Position numbers and translations under genes: made by a program
Notes under the pieces: generated by a model
The model's input: only the letters and a program-made list of their open reading frames with translations
Told to the model about the DNA's origin: nothing
Databases searched by the model: none
In this document: positions 7,069 to 15,700 of the stretch, one piece after another
How positions within the stretch are numbered: position 1 is the stretch's first letter
Layout: the number at the start of each line of letters is the position of its first letter
NCBI GenBank assembly: GCA_963643165.1
Contig: CAVIJD010000037.1
Coordinates: 1-22,506, forward strand
Reading direction: 5' to 3'
DNA from: F23-D06 sp963643165
Lineage (GTDB): Bacteria > Bacteroidota > Bacteroidia > Bacteroidales > WCHB1-69
DNA: 22,506 bases

Positions 7069-8467
7069 GACCCTGAACGTGTTGTGGCTGCTGGCCAACC
7101 TTGCGCTGACAGCGGCACTGCCCTGCGCCGCACAGAACATCGCGGGCTATTGGCAAGGCATGCTGCATGTTACGAACAGCGACTCCCTGACCATCGGGAT
7201 GTTTGTCCGGCAGGATGGCGACACACTCAACCTCGTGATCGACAGCCCCGACCAGTACGCGCAAGACATCCCTGTTGATGTCATAAACCTCGTTGACAGC
7301 AACCTGTCGTGGAAGGCGTCGTCCATAAATGCCTCCTTTGCAGGACGATTGTCGGCAGACGGGCAGCGGATAGAGGGAACTTTCAAACAAGGCCGGTCGT
7401 TGCCGGTGACCATGTGCCGCGGTTTTGAGCGCAAGGTGATCCGCCGTCCGCAGACCCCGCAGCCGCCCTATCCTTATCGGGAGGAGGAGGTGCGGCTCAA
7501 GGAGCCCCGAGGACGCTATGACCTCATCAGCGGAACGCTCACCATGCCCGAGCAGCCGCCCAAGGCGTTGGCCATACTCATCTCCGGCTCGGGGTGGCAA
7601 GACCGCGACGAGAGCCTCTTCGGGCACAAGCCGTTCAAGGTGCTGGCCGACATGCTGACACGCCGCGGCTATGCCGTGTTCCGCCATGACGACTATCCCG
7701 CTGCCGTGTTCGCCCGCAGCACCACCTACGACTTTGCCGACGGCGTAGCCAGGATACTCGACACGCTCTGCCGCCGTCCTGACCTGCAAGGTGTGCCGGT
7801 AGGTCTGTTAGGGCACAGCGAGGGCAGCCTTGTGGCGGAGATTGCCGCCTCGCGCGACCGCCGTGTGGCGTTCATCATATCGCTCGGCGGCGTGGCGCAG
7901 CCCGTGCCTGAGGTGCTCCTCTACCAGCTGAGGGCCATCGCGGAAGCCGAGGGTAAATACACCCCCGCCGAGATTGACAACTCCGTGGCGCTATCGGCTG
8001 CTCTTTACCGGGCGTTTGCCAAAGCCAAAACCACAACAGAGGCCGCCAAGGTGCTCGATGAGGTATGGGAACGCCAGCAGCAACGCCTGACCCCCGAAGA
8101 GCAGCAACGCTACGGCTTTACCGATGAACGGAAGCGAACCGCCGTGCAGCAGATGTGCTCGCCCTGGTTCTTCGCGTTCTTCCGCCTCCAGCCCAAGCAA
8201 TATCTCAAAAAGGTGAAATGCCCGGTGTTGGCCATCGGCGGCGAGAAAGACCTGCAGGTGGATGCCGCAACCAACAATGTGCTCTTTGCCAAATACTTGC
8301 CCAAAAACAGCCGCCACCGCTTCGTGGCGGTGCCTGATGCCAACCACCTGCTGCAGCCGTGCAAGACCGGCAGTCCCAAGGAGTACGGCGAGATAGAGCA
8401 GACAATGATGCCGTCGGTGCTCGACACGATTGCCGACTGGCTCAACGGCCTATTTGCGCAACCGTGA
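7058..8467 (+). CDS. Secreted alpha/beta hydrolase (esterase/peptidase-like)
   Basis: A 469-residue exported serine hydrolase. Residues 1-25 (MKNKTLNVLWLLANLALTAA and CAAQ) are a signal peptide. Residues 28-121 form a beta-rich N-terminal domain seen in Bacteroidota enzymes of this type, with a SPDQ...IPVD segment. The catalytic domain follows: oxyanion region SGSGWQDRDE (176-185), nucleophile S254 in GHSEG, acid D398 in GGEKD and base H430 in DANH. The start is set at 7058; 7055 (adjacent ATG) and 7043 are possible. 7058 is preferred because GGAG lies 4 nt upstream and the signal peptide begins there. Much longer upstream extensions overlap the NUDIX gene in another frame and read as low-complexity arginine/proline text. 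The substrate is unknown; ester or peptide bonds are the likely targets. Confidence 0.88.
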   Translation: MKNKTLNVLWLLANLALTAALPCAAQNIAGYWQGMLHVTNSDSLTIGMFVRQDGDTLNLVIDSPDQYAQDIPVDVINLVDSNLSWKASSINASFAGRLSADGQRIEGTFKQGRSLPVTMCRGFERKVIRRPQTPQPPYPYREEEVRLKEPRGRYDLISGTLTMPEQPPKALAILISGSGWQDRDESLFGHKPFKVLADMLTRRGYAVFRHDDYPAAVFARSTTYDFADGVARILDTLCRRPDLQGVPVGLLGHSEGSLVAEIAASRDRRVAFIISLGGVAQPVPEVLLYQLRAIAEAEGKYTPAEIDNSVALSAALYRAFAKAKTTTEAAKVLDEVWERQQQRLTPEEQQRYGFTDERKRTAVQQMCSPWFFAFFRLQPKQYLKKVKCPVLAIGGEKDLQVDAATNNVLFAKYLPKNSRHRFVAVPDANHLLQPCKTGSPKEYGEIEQTMMPSVLDTIADWLNGLFAQP

Positions 8468-8496
8468 GGAAATCGGAAAACAAAGACGTAAGACTT

Positions 8497-8575
8497 AATT
8501 AGGAATTAGGAATTAGGAATGTGTGATGCGTAACGCCTCTACATTCTAAATTCTAAATTCGTGCGGTAGTCGTGG
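8497..8575 (+). repeat. Dispersed intergenic repeat, copy A (with heptamer tandem and stem-loop)
   Basis: Three tandem AATTAGG heptamers (8497-8517) run into AATG. The arm GAATTAGGAATTAGGAATG (8503-8521) is an imperfect inverted repeat of CATTCTAAATTCTAAATTC (8542-8560), with 15 of 19 positions pairing across a 20-nt loop that carries TGCGTAACGC. A tail GTGCGGTAGTCGTGG (8561-8575) follows. The same core recurs at 9357-9416 and, inverted, at 912-959. Confidence 0.85.
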
Positions 8576-8580
8576 CAGTG

Positions 8581-8598
8581 TAAGTCCGCAAGGACTTA
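8581..8598 (+). other. GNRA-capped hairpin upstream of the toxin-antitoxin promoter
   Basis: TAAGTCC and GGACTTA form a perfect 7-bp stem closed by the tetraloop GCAA. It lies between repeat copy A and the -7 box at 8616. Possible roles are ending read-through from upstream or acting as a protein site; neither is shown. Confidence 0.55.
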
Positions 8599-8615
8599 TG
8601 AGTGCGGGAAAAAAC

Positions 8616-8623
8616 TATCTTTG
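8616..8623 (+). promoter_or_regulatory. -7 promoter box of the toxin-antitoxin operon
   Basis: TATCTTTG is an exact TAnnTTTG match, 31 nt before the antitoxin start at 8655. It falls inside the longer ORF that begins at 8598, which argues for the downstream start. Confidence 0.5.
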
Positions 8624-8654
8624 CGGCGTTATTCACGATAATGAACAAGCAATT

Positions 8655-8903
8655 ATGAATGCAGCAGTATTGACAGACGGTGTGGTCTATTATATTCCTT
8701 CAAAGGATACAGAATTTTTCAAGGAATTGGCAAATCGGATGAAATGGATATCCGTGGATGAGGCTAAAACGGATGAAAAACAGCCATCAGCAAAGTCTTG
8801 GGTGTACAGTTTTGCGGGTAAATGGCATGACAATCGATCGGATGAGAAAATTGTAAAAGATATTCATGACGCAAGAACTCCAAATTCCGAGATATCATTA
8901 TGA
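8655..8903 (+). CDS. VapB-like antitoxin
   Basis: An 82-residue protein encoded immediately before a PIN-domain toxin and overlapping it by 4 nt (ATGA), the usual antitoxin-toxin order and coupling. The N-terminal half (MNAAVLTDGVVYYIPSKDTE and a following FFKELANRM helix) probably dimerises and binds DNA, although no classic ribbon-helix-helix or AbrB motif is obvious. The C-terminal part (SWVYSFAGKW, a charged stretch, then IHDART and a short EISL tail) resembles the toxin-wrapping tails of VapB/Phd-type antitoxins. The start at 8655 is chosen because a -7 box lies at 8616-8623; the longer ORF from 8598 would span it. A five-codon ORF (8641-8658) ends exactly over this start codon. The gene is AT-richer than its neighbours. 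Confidence 0.75.
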   Translation: MNAAVLTDGVVYYIPSKDTEFFKELANRMKWISVDEAKTDEKQPSAKSWVYSFAGKWHDNRSDEKIVKDIHDARTPNSEISL

Positions 8904-9298
8904 ACGGATACTTGTTGGATACGGATATTGTGGTATTCCTCTTCAGAAACCAAAAAGGCGTCGCTGAAAGGCTATCCTCGATAGACCCTAAATTGGTATA
9001 TGTTTCTGATGTTACAGTTGCGGAATTGGAATATGGTAATTGTTGTAGCGGAAGATATGATGAAAACAGGTTTGTTCTTGACCAATTCCTGTCGGCTATA
9101 AATGTTGTTCCATTCCCAGAAGCCATAACATTATATGCTAAAGAACGTTATAGATTAAGGACTGTAGGTTTAAGCATCCAGGACTTTGATTTGCTCATAG
9201 GATGTACAGCCGTGGCGAAAAATCTTGTTATGGTGACGAACAATGAAAACCATTTTTCACACATTGACGGAATCCGGATTGAGAATTGGACGAAGTAA
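8900..9298 (+). CDS. VapC-like PIN-domain ribonuclease toxin
   Basis: A 132-residue PIN-domain protein of typical VapC length, expected to cleave RNA when freed from its antitoxin. The acidic active site is visible: D7 (LLDTDI), E42 (VAELEYG), D97 (FDLLIG) and the TNNENHF motif near residues 113-119, where N is common in VapC proteins. Nothing suggests inactivation. It overlaps the antitoxin stop by ATGA. The pair stands alone between two copies of the dispersed repeat and is more AT-rich than the surrounding housekeeping genes, which suggests acquisition. The RNA target cannot be predicted. Confidence 0.9.
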   Translation: MNGYLLDTDIVVFLFRNQKGVAERLSSIDPKLVYVSDVTVAELEYGNCCSGRYDENRFVLDQFLSAINVVPFPEAITLYAKERYRLRTVGLSIQDFDLLIGCTAVAKNLVMVTNNENHFSHIDGIRIENWTK

Positions 9299-9356
9299 AG
9301 ACTTTTCCCGTTTGGTGCTCAAGCCTCGGGCTGACTTGCGACTTATGAAGGAAGAT

Positions 9357-9416
9357 GGAATTAGGAATGTGTGATGCGTAACGCTCTACATTCTACATTC
9401 GTGGCGTTAGCCGCGG
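9357..9416 (+). repeat. Dispersed intergenic repeat, copy B
   Basis: A shorter version of copy A in the same orientation: one AATTAGG heptamer, GAATG, then TGTGATGCGTAACGCTCTA, CATTCTACATTC and the tail GTGGCGTTAGCCGCGG. One heptamer step is missing from each arm, so the stem is shorter but the loop is conserved. It ends 29 nt before the ruvX -7 box. Confidence 0.85.
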
Positions 9417-9445
9417 TCGGATTACTTCAGTAGTTGCTTTTTTTG

Positions 9446-9453
9446 TATTTTTG
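9446..9453 (+). promoter_or_regulatory. -7 promoter box of the ruvX-def operon
   Basis: TATTTTTG matches TAnnTTTG exactly, 16 nt before the ruvX start at 9470. The -33 element is not clear. Confidence 0.5.
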
Positions 9454-9469
9454 CGCCTCTTTAAAAATT

Positions 9470-9925
9470 ATGGGACGAATATTGGCCATTGACTATGGGC
9501 AGAAACGCGTAGGCTTTGCCGTGACCGACAAATTGCAGATTTGCGCCAATGCATTGGATACCATACCGGTAGCCAAAGCTTTCGATTTTCTGAAAGCGTA
9601 TCTCCAAAAGGAGGAAGTGGACGTTGTCGTGGTGGGCGAGCCCCGCAAGATGGACAACACGCCCTCCGACTCCGCCCGTTTCATAGAGCCGTTTGTGAAC
9701 AGGCTTCGCAAGGCACTGCCGCTCATATCGCCCCACACCACCATTGCGCGCATGGACGAGCGTTTCACCTCAAGGCTGGCATTCCAGACTATGATTGATG
9801 TGGGTCTCGGAAAAAAAGACCGCCAGAACAAGGCGTTGGTAGATAAGATCAGCGCCACTATCATTCTGCAGTCCTATATGGAACAACAGGAAATAATAAA
9901 ACAAAGAAATAAAGAAGAGCAATGA
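9470..9925 (+). CDS. ruvX: RuvX/YqgF-family nuclease (putative Holliday junction resolvase / pre-16S rRNA nuclease)
   Basis: A 151-residue RNase H-fold protein of standard length. In bacteria this family processes the 5' end of 16S rRNA and has also been named as a Holliday junction resolvase. The motifs are in order: D8 in LAIDYG, VVGEP with E57, E97 in MDERFTS, and D125 in VDKISA. The start at 9470 (MGRILAIDYG) matches the family N-terminus; the in-frame ATG at 9434 lies upstream of the -7 box and is rejected. The stop overlaps the def start by ATGA, and this ruvX-def pairing fits a co-transcribed translation-related operon. Confidence 0.92.
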   Translation: MGRILAIDYGQKRVGFAVTDKLQICANALDTIPVAKAFDFLKAYLQKEEVDVVVVGEPRKMDNTPSDSARFIEPFVNRLRKALPLISPHTTIARMDERFTSRLAFQTMIDVGLGKKDRQNKALVDKISATIILQSYMEQQEIIKQRNKEEQ

Positions 9926-10473
9926 AATTACCTATTTATGTTTATGGCGAGCCTGTGCTGAGAAAGACGGCCGCAGCCGTGGATGTTGAAAACACAGATT
10001 GGAAACCGCTGGTGGCAGATATGTTTGAAACTATGTACAACGCCAATGGCGTAGGACTTGCCGCCCCGCAGATTGGCCGCTCCATCCGGCTGTTTGTCAT
10101 AGACTCTGAACCGTTTAAGGAGACCTATCCCGAAGCGCGCATCTACAAGGGGGCGTTCATCAACCCCGTCATCACCAAAATGTGGGGCGATGATTTTGTC
10201 TTCGGCGAGGGGTGTCTGAGCATTCCCGACCTGAATGAGGACGTGACCCGCAAGTCGCAGATCAGCGTCGAGTTCTACGACGAGGAGGGAAAGTTTCATG
10301 CCGAGGACTTTGACGGGCCGGTGGCCCGCATCATCCAGCACGAGTATGACCACCTCGACGGAATGGTCTTCACCGACCGCCTTTCGCCCATCAAAAAGAT
10401 GGTCATCAAGCGCAAACTCAACGACATAGCGCAGGGCAAGTTCAGGGCATCCTACAAAACGGCCCACAAATAA
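9922..10473 (+). CDS. def: Peptide deformylase
   Basis: A 183-residue metal-dependent enzyme that removes the formyl group from the N-terminal methionine of new proteins. All three signatures are intact: GVGLAAPQIG (43-52), EGCLSIP (96-102, metal ligand C98) and HEYDH (140-144, ligands H140 and H144, catalytic E141). Length is normal. It overlaps ruvX by 4 nt and is followed after 11 nt by the TPR lipoprotein gene, so these three form an operon. Confidence 0.97.
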   Translation: MKLPIYVYGEPVLRKTAAAVDVENTDWKPLVADMFETMYNANGVGLAAPQIGRSIRLFVIDSEPFKETYPEARIYKGAFINPVITKMWGDDFVFGEGCLSIPDLNEDVTRKSQISVEFYDEEGKFHAEDFDGPVARIIQHEYDHLDGMVFTDRLSPIKKMVIKRKLNDIAQGKFRASYKTAHK

Positions 10474-10484
10474 AGAGGCTTCAG

Positions 10485-11072
10485 ATGAAAGGACGTTTTC
10501 TGATACCGATGGTGCTGCTTGCTGCCGTCATGTTGGCGGCAGGTTGCCATCAGCGCAATGCTACGGGGGAGAGCCGCAAATTGGGAAGCCGGCAGAAAGA
10601 GATTGTGGAGCTGTACAATATGGCCGATTCGGTCTATTACAAGGAGGGCCGCATCGACACGGCGATGTTCGCGCGCTTCATAGAGAAGGCCGTCGCCTTT
10701 GCCGAAGCCTATCCTAAAGACGACATCTCCGAGGATATGCTCTACCGCGCCGGCATCGGAAGCATGATCCTCGCCAAGGCCGCACAGGGGCGGGTGCAGA
10801 CCGCCGAACATGCCAAAAAGGCAATCTACATCTTCAATCTCTACCAGAAAAACTATCCCGACGCTGAAAACGCCCGCTATTGCTATTACCAGCGCGGCAT
10901 CATCTACGACGACATCCTGGGCGACTATCAGAGTGCCGAAAACGAGTACCGTGACTTCATGAACCGTTATCCCGACGATTCCTTGTCGGCGCAGTTGTCA
11001 GAATACATCAAAATGTTGGGCAAGTCGGACAAGGAAATCGAGAAAATGATGCACATCAACCAGATAGACTAA
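10485..11072 (+). CDS. Small TPR-like lipoprotein
   Basis: A 195-residue lipoprotein. The signal peptide ends in the lipobox LAAGC with the lipidated cysteine at residue 21. The rest is helical with TPR-like spacing: a repeat around KAVAFAEAYPKDD, another around KAIYIFNLYQKNYPDAENAR, and a third around SAENEYRDFMNRYPDDS. This outline recalls BamD/YfiO-type outer-membrane TPR lipoproteins but is shorter, and no specific partner can be named. It follows def by 11 nt. Its stop codon overlaps that of the convergent rnhB by 3 nt (11070-11072 against 11069-11071). Confidence 0.8.
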   Translation: MKGRFLIPMVLLAAVMLAAGCHQRNATGESRKLGSRQKEIVELYNMADSVYYKEGRIDTAMFARFIEKAVAFAEAYPKDDISEDMLYRAGIGSMILAKAAQGRVQTAEHAKKAIYIFNLYQKNYPDAENARYCYYQRGIIYDDILGDYQSAENEYRDFMNRYPDDSLSAQLSEYIKMLGKSDKEIEKMMHINQID

Positions 11073-11677
11073 ACGTCAAAGTCGAGTTTGAGTTGGCTTT
11101 TGAGGTGGAAGCTCTTGCGGTGGTAGGGACTTGGGCCGTATTGCTGCAGGGCAGCGATGTGTTTCGGCGAGGGGTATCCCTTGTTGTGTTTCCAGTCATA
11201 GACAGGACATTCCGCGTCGAGCCGTTCCATGAGGGCGTCGCGGTAGGTTTTGGCCAGGATAGAAGCGGCGGCGATGGAGAGGTAAGTGCCGTCGCCTTTC
11301 ACGATGCAATGGTAGGGAATGTGCCAGCAGTCGTTGAAACGGTTGCCGTCGATGAGCAGCAGTTGCGGCTTTAGGGAGAGCATGCCCACGGCCTCGTTCA
11401 TGCAGAGGAAAGAGGCGTTGAGGATGTTGATTTCGTCGATTTTCTGTGCCGGCACCTCCGCCACGGCATAGGCGAGAGCGTCACGCTCGATGACCTCCCG
11501 AAGCCTGAGCCGCCGGGCGGCAGTCAACTGTTTGGAGTCTTTGATCTCTTCGTTGAAATAGTCGTGCGGCAAGACCACGGCGGCGGCACAGACAGGGCCT
11601 GCCAAGCAGCCGCGTCCCACCTCGTCGCAGCCACATTCAATCAGCAAGTCGTCGGAAAAATGCGGTTTCAGACCCAT
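11069..11677 (-). CDS. rnhB: Ribonuclease HII
   Basis: A 202-residue enzyme that cleaves the RNA strand of RNA-DNA hybrids and removes misincorporated ribonucleotides. Diagnostic segments are CGCDEVGRGCLAGPV (catalytic D18, E19), LLIDGNR (D110) and KGDGTYLSIAAASILAKTYRD, ending with a GYPSPKH loop. The start at 11677 (MGLKPHF) is chosen because the in-frame extension to 11791 is antisense-like text inside the upstream gene and unlike RNase HII. It overlaps the upstream membrane-protein gene by 10 nt, indicating co-transcription. Confidence 0.95.
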   Translation of the reverse strand: MGLKPHFSDDLLIECGCDEVGRGCLAGPVCAAAVVLPHDYFNEEIKDSKQLTAARRLRLREVIERDALAYAVAEVPAQKIDEINILNASFLCMNEAVGMLSLKPQLLLIDGNRFNDCWHIPYHCIVKGDGTYLSIAAASILAKTYRDALMERLDAECPVYDWKHNKGYPSPKHIAALQQYGPSPYHRKSFHLKSQLKLDFDV

Positions 11678-12639
11678 AGCAGCAGCGCGTAAAAGGCGAT
11701 GAGCAGCAGGTCGTGGAAGACAAACTTGCTCTTCTGGGTGGTGAGAATGCTGAAGAAGAGAGACAGCGGCACGGTCATATAGATCAGGCAACTGCGAAAA
11801 TCGAGCCCGGAGAGCAGAATCATGGCGGCGGTGACGAACATGAGGATGTTCAGGGAGACCAGATGGCGGCGCAGCATGATGGCTTTGTTGTCGTAAAGTA
11901 GCTTGAGCCGGATGCCGATGTACAGCACACTGGCAACCAGATAACCGGCAAAGATGTAGTCTTGCAAACGTAACTCCTTGAAATTATGGAATAAATCAAA
12001 GAAACTGAGACTCCGGAACGACTCCAGCAGTTCGGGGATGCGCCCGAGGAAGAAATAGACGCTGAAGAGGTAGATGAAGACAAAGAGGAGACCTACAAAG
12101 AAAATGGTAATCTTTTTGCCTTTGGAATAGTAATGGTGTGCTATGAGCGACATCGTCATGAAAAGCAGGATGCCGACGGCGGCAGGGTCAACGAGCGACG
12201 CGATGCCCGTGAGGATGCCGGAGGTGAAGATGCGGTTGTTGACAACCCCCTTTTCCGTTTGAACTTTCGAATTGAAGGAGATGATGATGGTCAAGAAGAG
12301 AACGGTGACGTGGGCGGGCCCTAAATTACAGGTGAAACCTCCGATGTTTAACAACAGAAGGAAAAACAACGTGGGCATAAGGCTCTGGTTTTCAGAAAAT
12401 TTACTAGTAGAGAAGAAACGCCCGATGAGCCAGGTCTCCACTAACAGCATAAGAATGGCGGAGATTTTCCCATATACAGGCTTCGCACTCCAGAAAGATT
12501 CGAGCAACTGGTACAGCACAGGCTGGCCGTCGGCAGGACAAACCAGGAGACCGGTGACAATGGAATATGCGGCCCAGCCTATAAGCAAAACCAACGCGAT
12601 GACTTGAATGACAATATGTCTTCCGAGATGATAGAACAT
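11668..12639 (-). CDS. Polytopic membrane protein (DUF6427-like)
   Basis: A 323-residue integral membrane protein with about 10-11 hydrophobic segments (starting at residues 9-32 and ending with the C-terminal LLLIAFYALLLWV). Short loops and no soluble domain are visible. By recall it resembles a Bacteroidota-restricted family (DUF6427), which was not verified; distant similarity to GT-C/EpsG-type membrane proteins is an alternative. No catalytic motif is recognised and no function is proposed. It overlaps rnhB by 10 nt. Its promoter region is shared divergently with the giant repeat-protein gene; the -7 box at 12662-12655 leaves a leader of only about 10 nt. Confidence 0.75.
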   Translation of the reverse strand: MFYHLGRHIVIQVIALVLLIGWAAYSIVTGLLVCPADGQPVLYQLLESFWSAKPVYGKISAILMLLVETWLIGRFFSTSKFSENQSLMPTLFFLLLLNIGGFTCNLGPAHVTVLFLTIIISFNSKVQTEKGVVNNRIFTSGILTGIASLVDPAAVGILLFMTMSLIAHHYYSKGKKITIFFVGLLFVFIYLFSVYFFLGRIPELLESFRSLSFFDLFHNFKELRLQDYIFAGYLVASVLYIGIRLKLLYDNKAIMLRRHLVSLNILMFVTAAMILLSGLDFRSCLIYMTVPLSLFFSILTTQKSKFVFHDLLLIAFYALLLWV

Positions 12640-12654
12640 TTTTCAAATTTGCCG

Positions 12655-12662
12655 CAAAAATA
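12655..12662 (-). promoter_or_regulatory. -7 promoter box of the membrane protein-rnhB operon
   Basis: TATTTTTG on the minus strand matches TAnnTTTG exactly, 15 nt before the start codon at 12639. Confidence 0.5.
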
Positions 12663-12692
12663 CAAAAATGCTGCCACGTGGAATAAAATTGC

Positions 12693-12700
12693 TATTTTTG
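12693..12700 (+). promoter_or_regulatory. -7 promoter box of the giant repeat-protein gene
   Basis: TATTTTTG matches TAnnTTTG exactly, 36 nt before the start codon at 12737. It is divergent from the -7 box at 12655-12662, so the two promoters share a 97-nt gap. Confidence 0.5.
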
Positions 12701-12736
12701 CGCCTTTTGTATATACATTGAATAAATAGCATTTTT

Positions 12737-15700
12737 ATGAAAACATATCGATTCATGGGAACTGCGCTCTTTTTGTTGACGCTCTTCCTGTTTTTATGCG
12801 GGAATCCGCTCAAAACGGTCGCCCAGACCGACAGCTCGACCGTAGAAATCGACGTTGACCCCTGCGACACTGTCGTGATTAAACCCGACACGTTGCACTA
12901 TTGTGTCTATCGTCTCAACCTCCCGTTCGTGTTTGGCGACAGCAGCCTGTCGGCGGCGGGGGATTACACGTTCCATTACCAGACCGTAGAGACGGGCTGC
13001 GACAGCGCGGTTGTCGTTCGTCTCAGGTTGCAGGACAGTGTCGTCACCAAAGCCGTGACTTTATGCTCGCACGAGTTGCCGTATGTGGAACTCGATTCGG
13101 CACTCTATGAAACAAAAACTTATACGTTCACGGTTCCGTCGTTGGTTGACGGCTGCGATTCCATCTATTTCCTGCGTCTTTTCGTCATTCAGACTCCTAC
13201 ACCGGCAATCCACGGCAATCCATACCTGTGTTCCGGGGACTCTACAATTCTCTATACAGACAGTTGTCCGTCTTGCACTTACCTGTGGAGCACGGGGGCT
13301 GACAGCCTGTCCATCGTTGTTGACACGGCCGGGACCTATTCCCTCACCGTGTCCGCCAACGGCTGTGCGGCCAAAGATTCCGTGGTAGTCACAGATGTCT
13401 TGAATCCCGTGGTCAGCATCGAGGGGGACACGTCGATGTGCCTTGGCGACCGGATCGAACTTGCCTTGCCCGACGGGTTGTCTTACCGTTGGAGCACGGG
13501 CGACACGTCAGCCCGCATACAGGTTGCCCCGACCACGGACTCGCTTTTTACGGTGACGGGAACCGACACGCTGACACACTGTTACAGTAGCGACACCATA
13601 GCCGTTACGGTCCATTCGTTGCCAGTCGCGCTCATCACGGGGAGTCCGCTGGAGATCTGCGACGGCGACAGTGTGCTGTTCAAGGCCGCGGGCGGCGTCT
13701 CTTACGAATGGTCCACAGGTGAGCAAACAGACAGCATCTATGCCAAGACTGACGGTGTCTATACGGTTGTCGCAACCAATGAACATGGATGCCAAGACAC
13801 GGCAAGCATTGTTCTCAAGGTGAACCCGTTGCCAGTCCTCAACATATCAGGGCAGACCGCTTTCTGCCGCGAGGAGTCCACTACCGTCTCAATCTCGGGG
13901 GCCGAAACCTACCTTTGGAGCAATGGTTCTACGTTGACGTCGATTACGATATCCACGCCGGGGGTCTATACGGTCACCGGCACCGACAGCAAAGGGTGCA
14001 AGTCAACGGCTTCCGTTGAGCTTACCTACAGTGAGGTGCGCGCCTCGATCGCGGAACGTTACACTTATTGTCAGGGCAGCACAGTCACTTTGCGTGTGAA
14101 TGGCGACTCGACAAACACCTACCGCTGGGACGACGGCTCTGAGGGCGACACGCTGGTCGTGTTGGAAGAGGGCACCTACCGGGTTTATGCCACCAATGCT
14201 TTGGGCTGCAGCACTTACCGGGAGGTCATAGTGAGAGAGTTGCCGATACCGACACCGCTGATATCGTATGTGTATGGAAGCCAAGTGATTTGCCAGGGCG
14301 GAAGCGTGACGCTTCGGGCCTCGGCCGTGGGTGCGCCCATAGCCTCCCGCTATGAATGGAACACGGGAGCCACCTCCAACACCATCAATGTGAGGGAAGA
14401 GGGGGTCTATACCGTCACGGTTACGGCAGCCAACGGCTGTTCGGCCGTGACGTCAGAGTCTATCATCGTCAACCCGAGTCCGGTAGTCAGCATATTGGCG
14501 CCGCCGTCGGTCTGCGTGGGCAACAACGCCACTTTGTATGCGTCGTGCTCCACCGGGCGTATGTTCTCCTGGTCCGGCGGTCAATCTACCCAGTCCATCA
14601 CGGTGCAGCCCGATGCGGGCACCAGTTATTATATGGTCACGGTCATCGACAACAACAACTGTTCTGCCACCGCCACGGCGACCCTTACTGCCATTGCTTC
14701 TCCCTCGGTCTATATCAACAGCATGGTCAACGGCAGCGCTTCGATTTGCCGCGGCGACACCATCAGTCTCACGGCCAGTAACGGCGCCCGCTACCAATGG
14801 AACAACGGCATGACGACCCGCACGATTTCGGCCACAACCGCGGGAATCTATACGGTGACGGTTTACAACGAGGGCGGATGCCCGGGTACCAGTACCCTCG
14901 ACCTCTCCACTTTGCCGCTGCCGGTGGCATCCATAACTGAACATAGGACGATATGCAGCGGACAGACCGCCACCTTGACGGCTTCGGGCAGCTCGGGATA
15001 TGTGTATCGCTGGTCTAACGGCAGCAGCACGAACCAGATTGAAACGGGCATAGCGGGCGATTATACGGTAACGGTCACGAACACAAACGGTTGCCAGATA
15101 GAACTTGGCACGTCGCTGTTTGTCAATGAAGTGCCTAACGTGTCCATCACGGGCAACCTGTCCATCTGTTCCGGTGCCGTTTCTCAACTCACGGCCCACG
15201 CCGATGTGCCCTGCCGTTATGTCTGGAGCACCGGCGACAACAACAGCAATATCACCGTCAGTGCCACTGGCACTTACCGGGTGACGGCGCAGAACAGCGC
15301 GGGGTGCAGCAGCACGGCCTCGGCGAGTGTACAGGTGCATCCGCTGCCAGAGCCGCAGATTGCCGGCAACACCACTGTCTGCAAGGGTAACGGCACGGTG
15401 CTTACCGCCACGGGCGGCGTCTCCTATGTGTGGTCAGACGGCACATCGGACAGTCAGATTGCCGTAATTCCAAACACCAACAGCGTCTATTCCGTCACGG
15501 TCACCGACCAGTACGGTTGCAAGGCCAGCAAGTCGGCAACGGTGACGGTCAACGACCTGCCCATCGTGCGAGTTTCCGGGAACCGTTCGTTCTGTGCCGG
15601 CGCATTGACAACCCTGACGGCCACGGGCGGCGTCTCCTATCTGTGGTCTAACGGTGCTGTGACCAGCAGCATCACCGTTGACGAGGCGGGAACCTATACG

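Noticed and set aside
8497..8560. CRISPR or minisatellite array at the AATTAGG/ATTCTAA heptamers
   Set aside because: Units are 7 nt without spacers and form two arms of one stem-loop; no cas genes are nearby.
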